A stretch of DNA of 64,000 nucleotides, from NCBI RefSeq assembly GCF_014897705.1, contig NZ_JABUXV010000010.1:1-64000 (forward strand). Direction: 5' to 3'. Made by a program: the position numbers and the translations under genes. Below are positions 59,704-64,000 of the stretch, piece by piece (the first letter of the stretch is position 1; each line of letters opens with the position of its first letter). The notes beneath the pieces were generated by a model. The model worked only from the letters and a program-made list of their open reading frames with translations. It did not search any database and had not been told where the DNA came from. This DNA comes from Brachybacterium sp. FME24 (GTDB lineage: Bacteria; Actinomycetota; Actinomycetes; Actinomycetales; Dermabacteraceae).

Positions 59704-61587
59704 TCAGCCGGTGATGTCGTACCGGGCCAGGCGCCGGGTGTCCCCGGAATGCTGCAGGTCCAGCAACTGCGCGTAGATGCCTCCACTGCTCGCCAGCTGC
59801 TCCGGGGAGCCGATCTCATCGATGTGCCCCTCGCGCAGGGTGACGATGCGATCCACCTCGGCGATCGTGGAGAGCCGGTGGGCGATGATCAGCGAGGTGC
59901 GGTCGGCCATCAGTTCGTCCAGCCCCTTCTGGACCTGGATCTCCGCCTTGGTGTCGAGCGCCGAGGTGGCCTCGTCGAGCACCAGCACCGGAGCATCCTT
60001 GAGGATCGCCCGGGCCACTGCGATGCGCTGGCGCTGCCCGCCGGACAGCTTCAGCCCGCGTTCACCGATGACCTGCTCGTAGCCCTCCGGGAAGCGGAGG
60101 ATGAAGGCGTCGGCGTTGGCGCGGCGGGCGGCCTCGAGCACCTTCTCATCGCTCGCTTCGGGGCGACCGTAGGCGATGTTCTCGCGGATCGTGCCGGAGA
60201 ACAGGGAGGCGTCCTGGAACACGACGCCGATCCGGGCGCGCAGCTGGTCCAACGGCAGGTCAGAGCTCGGATGTCCCCCGACCTCGATGCTGCCGTTGCG
60301 GGGCTCGTACAGCCCCAGCAGCAGGTTCACGATGGTGGACTTGCCACCGCCGGACTCGCCGACCAGCGCGATCTTCTCCCCGCGCTCGAGACGGAAGTCG
60401 ATGTCGTGCAGCACGTCATCGCCGTCCTCGTAGGCGAAATCGACGCCGCGGAAGGCGACGACGGGAGCCCCGGGGACGGGCTCGATGAGGGCGGACGTCG
60501 TGAGAGTCTCGACGGCAGTCGTCGCGCCTGCTGCGGCGGAGCCGCCGTCGGCCGATCCCGCATCCGGTGCATCGGCGGGACGCGCGGCCATCACCGCGGC
60601 GGTGCGCGGATCCACGGGGGTCTCCATCACCCGGAAGTAGTCCTTGGAGCCCGCGATCGCGCGCTGCGCGGCGTCGATCACCCAGCTCATCGACTCCACC
60701 GGCGCCTTGGCCATGGTCATCAGCTGGATCAGCAGCACCATCTCGCCGAGGGTGAACTCCCCCTGCACGGTGCGCACGAAGATGATCGCGTAGATCCCGA
60801 AGAAGATGAGGTTGAGGAACGCCCGACGGATGATGTCCATCCGGTGCCAGTGCGAGGACTGCTCCCGCGTGGTGGCGTCGGTGGAGCGGAAGCGGCGCGA
60901 GAAGTCCTCGAGCTCGCCGCGCTCGCGCACGAAGGACTTCACCACACGGATCTGCCCGACCACTTCGGCGAAGCGGCCCGAGGCGATATCGACCTGCTCG
61001 TTCTTCTCGCCCTCGAGGCGCTGCCACTTCACGGAGGTCAGCGAGGTCAACCACACGTACACGGGGAACACGATCAGCAGCAGCACGGTGAGCGGCCAGG
61101 CATACCAGGCGCTGATGACGAGCACCGCGACCGTGGTGATCAGCATGGAGGCGAAGGAGTTCGACATCATCTTGGCGAAGTTCGTGATCTCGGTGATCGA
61201 CCTGTTCAGCCGCGCCACGATAGTGCCGGTGATCTCGCCGTCGAACCAGCGCTGGGGCAGGTGCAGCAGCTTGTCGTAGTAGCGCACCGAGAGGATCGTG
61301 CGCATCCGGTTGCTCATCACATCGCCGAACCAGCCGCCGACGTTCGAGACCACCGTGTTGATCAGTTCCGCCACCAGCACCGCAGCGGCGAGCAGCAGCA
61401 CGGTGCGCACCGCCGTCCCGGCCGCGGTCTCGCCGGACACGGCGCCGGCCACGGTATCGGTCGCGTTGCCGATCAGGAACGGGACCGTGAGGGCCGCGAC
61501 CGCGGTGAGGATCGAACAGACGATGACTGCGGTGTACAGAGGGGCGAGGGAGCGGGTGAAGCGGACGATGCGCAGGAGGGACGACAC
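59704..61587 (-). CDS. ABC transporter, fused permease and ATPase (multidrug/lipid exporter type)
   Basis: A 627-residue half-transporter. Six transmembrane segments (about 15-300) with the TMD-type coupling loop (RSITEITNF) are followed by a linker with Ala/Asp-rich low complexity (about 335-375), then a nucleotide-binding domain: Walker A GESGGGKST, Q-loop GVVFQDASLF, signature LSGGQRQRIAVARAIL, Walker B VLVLDEATSALD, H-loop IAHRLSTI. The catalytic glutamate after Walker B is present, so the protein should form an active homodimer exporter. The GTG at 61587 was preferred to another GTG nine codons upstream; neither has a ribosome binding site, so a leaderless message is possible. Confidence 0.93.
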   Translation of the reverse strand: MSSLLRIVRFTRSLAPLYTAVIVCSILTAVAALTVPFLIGNATDTVAGAVSGETAAGTAVRTVLLLAAAVLVAELINTVVSNVGGWFGDVMSNRMRTILSVRYYDKLLHLPQRWFDGEITGTIVARLNRSITEITNFAKMMSNSFASMLITTVAVLVISAWYAWPLTVLLLIVFPVYVWLTSLTSVKWQRLEGEKNEQVDIASGRFAEVVGQIRVVKSFVRERGELEDFSRRFRSTDATTREQSSHWHRMDIIRRAFLNLIFFGIYAIIFVRTVQGEFTLGEMVLLIQLMTMAKAPVESMSWVIDAAQRAIAGSKDYFRVMETPVDPRTAAVMAARPADAPDAGSADGGSAAAGATTAVETLTTSALIEPVPGAPVVAFRGVDFAYEDGDDVLHDIDFRLERGEKIALVGESGGGKSTIVNLLLGLYEPRNGSIEVGGHPSSDLPLDQLRARIGVVFQDASLFSGTIRENIAYGRPEASDEKVLEAARRANADAFILRFPEGYEQVIGERGLKLSGGQRQRIAVARAILKDAPVLVLDEATSALDTKAEIQVQKGLDELMADRTSLIIAHRLSTIAEVDRIVTLREGHIDEIGSPEQLASSGGIYAQLLDLQHSGDTRRLARYDITG

Positions 61588-61945
61588 CGGGCCAGCGTAG
61601 GCGCACTCAGGCACGGAGGGAATGTCTCGCAGGCGTTGTCAGCGCAGCGCAGAATCGCGACTCCTGCGACCTCGCGTGCCCCCGGCCTCACGTGCCACCC
61701 GCATCAGCGCGCCGACCCTGCCAGATGTGTCGCTCAGGAAGATGCTCAGCGACACCTCGTGCTGGATGCCGATGGGTTACTCACGGAGCTTGGGCAGCGG
61801 GAGTTGGGCAGGGCGTGGCCCGTCGACGGTCGCAGCACCGGGGATATCGCGCCCACCCCGCCCGAAGAGGCGGTGAGGCCACCTCATTCCGCCTACTCAC
61901 GAGGGGTACCAAGGAGTAACCGATCGTGAGCGGGCGGGGAGTGGG
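61588..61945. other. Intergenic region with a small inverted repeat
   Basis: This gap lies upstream of the ABC exporter and downstream of the BASS transporter (both minus strand). It contains an inverted repeat GTGTCGCT (61727-61734) and AGCGACAC (61748-61755) around a 13-base centre, which could be an operator for the exporter. The remainder shows no convincing coding frame; the longer open frames are arginine/proline-rich and lack ribosome binding sites. Confidence 0.55.
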
Positions 61946-62005
61946 TGTGGGGTGCGTGGGGGTGGGGTGCGTGGGGGTGGGGTGCGTGGGGGTGGGGTGC
62001 GTGGG
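61946..62005. repeat. 15-base G-rich tandem repeat, possible quadruplex
   Basis: Four copies of the unit GGTGGGGTGCGTGGG (the first with one change) run head to tail, and G-rich sequence continues to about 62038. The plus strand carries many runs of three to five G, so a G-quadruplex is plausible. It lies 49 bases beyond the stop of the BASS transporter gene. Confidence 0.88.
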
Positions 62006-62053
62006 GGTGTGGGGTGGGGGTGCGGGGGCTGGGCGGGGTGCGGCCGCGCGGGC

Positions 62054-62980
62054 TCAGTCGGATCGGGGCCCGACGACGCCGAGGAGCACACCTATCGAGC
62101 CCTTCTCCCCCTCGCGACGGCGGCGCACCACTCCGGTGGCCAGGGCATAGGGCACCAGCATCACGAAGCCGACGGCGCTCAGCAGCAGGATCGACACCAC
62201 GATGGAGCCGTCGGCGCCGCCGGTGCGGGCCACCAGCAGGGCGGCGGCGATGTTGCGCTGGCTGGTGAGGATGGCGGGCCCGTCACGGACGGTGAGGGTG
62301 TCCCCGGCGAGGTCACCGCAGATGCGACCCGCGACGAAGGCGAGCGCGACCAGGCCGGCGGCCACCAGGATCACCGGGGAGAGCACCAGCTGCAGCACCA
62401 GGCCCGAGTTCGAGCCGAAGCCGGAGAGGAACATGAGCACCGCAGAGATGGCGGCGACGCTGCCGGCGATGCGGGCGAAGAGATCGGCGCGCCGGGGGAA
62501 CACGGCGGCGATGGCGATGCCGGCGATCATCGGGGAGAGCATCGTGCCCAGCAGCAGCTTGGCCACGGCCCAGCCGTCGACCTCGACGTCCTGCAGGAGG
62601 AAGGGCACCACCAGCGGCATGAACACGATCGAGCCCAGCAGCAGCACCGCCATGGGGCCGGCGGTCTCGCCATAGGGGATGCGGGCCATCGCTCCGAGCT
62701 GCAGCACGAACGGGGCGCCCGCGGCGCACAGCGCGATGATGAAGCCCGCTCCGGTCTGGTGCGGCAGCATACCGTCCAGGATCCAGATGATCAGAGTGCC
62801 GACGGCGGGGACCACGACGAAGTTGGCCCCGAGCACGGCGAAGACGGTGCGGCGGTCCTTCAGCTGGTCACGGAAGGAGCGCAGCGGCGTGCGCAGACCC
62901 ATGGAGAGCATCGACGCGATCGCGAAAGCTGGGACGCTGACGTGGATCAGCAGCATCAGCAGGGATTCGATCGTATGCAC
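62054..62980 (-). CDS. Bile acid:sodium symporter (BASS) family transporter
   Basis: A 308-residue membrane protein with about nine transmembrane segments of the BASS family. The signature-like GLRTPLRSFRDQLKDRR near residue 28 and the substrate half-helix region ALCAAGAPFVLQLGAMARIP near residue 90 fit, along with ILTSQRNIAAALLVAR near residue 235 (the second crossing helix). Members transport organic anions such as bile acids, pantoate or sulfonates with sodium. It has no obvious operon partner. The stop is followed by a G-rich repeat that may affect transcription end. Confidence 0.87.
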   Translation of the reverse strand: MHTIESLLMLLIHVSVPAFAIASMLSMGLRTPLRSFRDQLKDRRTVFAVLGANFVVVPAVGTLIIWILDGMLPHQTGAGFIIALCAAGAPFVLQLGAMARIPYGETAGPMAVLLLGSIVFMPLVVPFLLQDVEVDGWAVAKLLLGTMLSPMIAGIAIAAVFPRRADLFARIAGSVAAISAVLMFLSGFGSNSGLVLQLVLSPVILVAAGLVALAFVAGRICGDLAGDTLTVRDGPAILTSQRNIAAALLVARTGGADGSIVVSILLLSAVGFVMLVPYALATGVVRRRREGEKGSIGVLLGVVGPRSD

Positions 62981-63022
62981 CGATCAAGCCTACGCGGGTG
63001 CGCGGTGGAACGGGAGCGACGC

Positions 63023-63661
63023 TCAGATCCACCCGTTGTCCGAGGCGGTCCTGACCGCTTCGACGCGGTTGGTGACGCCGAGCTTCCCGATCGCGGAGGA
63101 GATGTGATTGCGGACGGTGCCCTCGCTGAGGAACAGCCCTCCCGCGATCTGCGCGGTGGTGCCGCCCGTGGCCGCGCCCTGCAGCACCTCCGTCTCCTTG
63201 AGCGTCAGGGGGCTGGGGCCGACGGCGAGGGACTGCGCCGCGAGCTCGGGATCCACGACCCGCAGGCCCTGGTGGACCCGACGGATCGCGTCGACGAGAC
63301 GCTCGACCGGGGTGTCCTTGACCATGAACCCGTGGGCGCCGGCCTCCATCGTGCGCCGCAGGTAGCCGGCGCGGCCGAAGGTGGTCAGCACGATGATCCG
63401 CGTTGCGGGTCCACCGGCGTCACGCAGAACGCCCGCAACGGCGATGCCGTCCTCGGGTCCGGGGGTGCCGGCGGCGGTGGTGCCGGCGGGCATCTGCACG
63501 TCCAGCAGGAGCACGTCGGGGACGTTCGCGGTCACGACGGCGAGCGTGCTCGCCCCGTCGGCCGCCTCTCCCACCACCTCGAGGTCGGGCTCCAGGCGCA
63601 GCAGGGCGACCAGACCGGTGCGCAGGATCGACTGGTCGTCGGCGACCACGAGACGGATCAT
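63023..63661 (-). CDS. Response regulator, NarL/LuxR family (DesR-like)
   Basis: A 212-residue regulator. The receiver domain has VVADDQSILRTGLVALL, phosphoacceptor D54 in VLLLDVQMPAG and lysine in GFMVKDTP. A 13-residue Gly/Ala/Thr/Pro-rich insertion (about 59-71) follows the phosphorylation site, longer than in most NarL proteins. The LuxR helix-turn-helix is LTLKETEVLQGAATGGTTAQIAGGLFLSEGTVRNHISSAIGKLGV. Its ATG overlaps the stop of the kinase gene by four bases. The pair resembles DesK/DesR-type systems sensing membrane state; the targets are not in view. Confidence 0.92.
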   Translation of the reverse strand: MIRLVVADDQSILRTGLVALLRLEPDLEVVGEAADGASTLAVVTANVPDVLLLDVQMPAGTTAAGTPGPEDGIAVAGVLRDAGGPATRIIVLTTFGRAGYLRRTMEAGAHGFMVKDTPVERLVDAIRRVHQGLRVVDPELAAQSLAVGPSPLTLKETEVLQGAATGGTTAQIAGGLFLSEGTVRNHISSAIGKLGVTNRVEAVRTASDNGWI

Positions 63662-64000
63662 GGCGCCGCCTCCATCGTCACGGTCAGCGTCGTGCCGGTC
63701 CCGGCCGAGGTGACCTCGAGATGCCCACCGGCGACCGCGATGCGGGCCTCGAGGCCGTGCAGACCGGAGCGGGAGGTGTTCTCGGGGATGCCCACGCCGT
63801 CGTCCTCGATGCTCACGGAGTTCTCGTCGACGGTGATGGCGGCGCGGGTGGCCCGGGAGTGGCGCACGATGTTGGTGACTCCTTCGCGGATCACGAACCC
63901 GAACAGCTCGGCGCGGTCCTCGGGCAGGGTCGGCAGCGCGGTGGGGACGTCGGCCTGGATGCCGATGGTCGCGAGCACGGTCCGGGCCGACGCGATCTCG
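63658..64000 (-). CDS. Sensor histidine kinase, C-terminal fragment cut by window edge
   Basis: Only the last 113 codons are in the window. They contain an ATPase domain of the HisKA_3 type: FVIREGVTNIVRHSRATRAAI (N box), IEDDGVGIP (G1) and GLHGLEARIAVAGGHLEV near the end. It pairs with the overlapping NarL-type regulator downstream. The dimerisation box, membrane part and start lie beyond the right edge of the window. Confidence 0.88.
   Translation of the reverse strand, partial: EIASARTVLATIGIQADVPTALPTLPEDRAELFGFVIREGVTNIVRHSRATRAAITVDENSVSIEDDGVGIPENTSRSGLHGLEARIAVAGGHLEVTSAGTGTTLTVTMEAAP

Noticed and set aside
61897..62091. Small proline/arginine/threonine repeat protein in the G-rich tandem repeat
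   Set aside because: The frame simply reads the 15-base repeat, has no ribosome binding site and is equally open on the other strand as a Val-Gly-Cys repeat.
1..64000. tRNA, rRNA, riboswitch, prophage or insertion sequence
   Set aside because: No tRNA-like clover-leaf, transposase motif or phage gene was seen in any gap; all long gaps are described and hold only repeats or promoters. A dedicated RNA-model search could still find a small RNA.

Overview
The window is a gene-dense stretch of a high-GC Gram-positive chromosome. Very high GC, frequent GTG starts, four-base ATGA/GTGA gene overlaps, probable leaderless promoters (TANNNT boxes 5-8 bases before start codons) and families typical of Actinomycetota (DUF5926, Abhydrolase_9, an IdeR/DmdR-type iron box) point to an actinobacterium. 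Micrococcales, perhaps a Brachybacterium-like Dermabacteraceae member, is my best guess, made from memory rather than a search. I see no tRNA, rRNA, CRISPR, insertion sequence or prophage. Apart from one VapBC pair and two edge-truncated genes, this looks like ordinary chromosome.

Left part (1-16.2 kb): an edge-truncated start, two GNAT acetyltransferases and a YtrA-type GntR regulator. Then come a large exported membrane protein converging on an APH-like kinase, and a DUF5926 gene coupled to a family-2 glycosyltransferase with three C-terminal 29-residue repeats. A DM13 lipoprotein/DoxX operon lies divergent from an OmpR/His-kinase pair. A GNAT-ParB-like fusion, glutaminase, a 944-residue FAD/Fe-S D-2-hydroxyacid (lactate-type) dehydrogenase and the VapBC module follow.

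Middle (16.2-37.5 kb): an ABC exporter lies divergent from a NarL-type two-component system. Next are a YdjM-like membrane hydrolase, an epimerase fused to a helical domain, and an AsnC regulator divergent from ornithine cyclodeaminase and a CtlX-like citrulline hydrolase, a plausible citrulline-to-ornithine-to-proline route. An iron-box-controlled siderophore uptake operon with a fused double permease and a uracil permease follow. Then come a large membrane protein and a tightly overlapping trio (alpha/beta hydrolase, condensation-fold acyltransferase, DUF6320 zinc-ribbon membrane protein), a flavin-reductase-like protein and YccF.

Right part (37.5-64 kb): argS sits behind a long imperfect inverted repeat and is followed by a lysoplasmalogenase. 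Next are YqeB divergent from a TetR regulator, a hydrolase-fold protein that has lost its catalytic serine, a nucleosidase, a BCCT transporter with a long C-terminal helix, a D-2-hydroxyacid dehydrogenase, an Abhydrolase_9 protein, a rhodanese, exported nuclease/phosphatase-like and esterase-like proteins, and a four-gene SPFH/zinc-ribbon/small membrane protein/P-loop cluster resembling stress-linked membrane modules. The end holds an ACR3/BASS-type transporter, a methyltransferase with a winged-helix regulator and its candidate operator, an ABC exporter, a G-rich tandem repeat, a second BASS transporter and a DesR/DesK-like two-component pair cut by the window edge.

The best candidates for under-described biology are the hydrolase/acyltransferase/DUF6320 trio, the SPFH/zinc-ribbon cluster, several unusual fusions (GNAT-ParB, epimerase-helical domain, glycosyltransferase-repeat) and the catalytically dead hydrolase. 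All functional claims rest on reading motifs and remembered families; no search was run.
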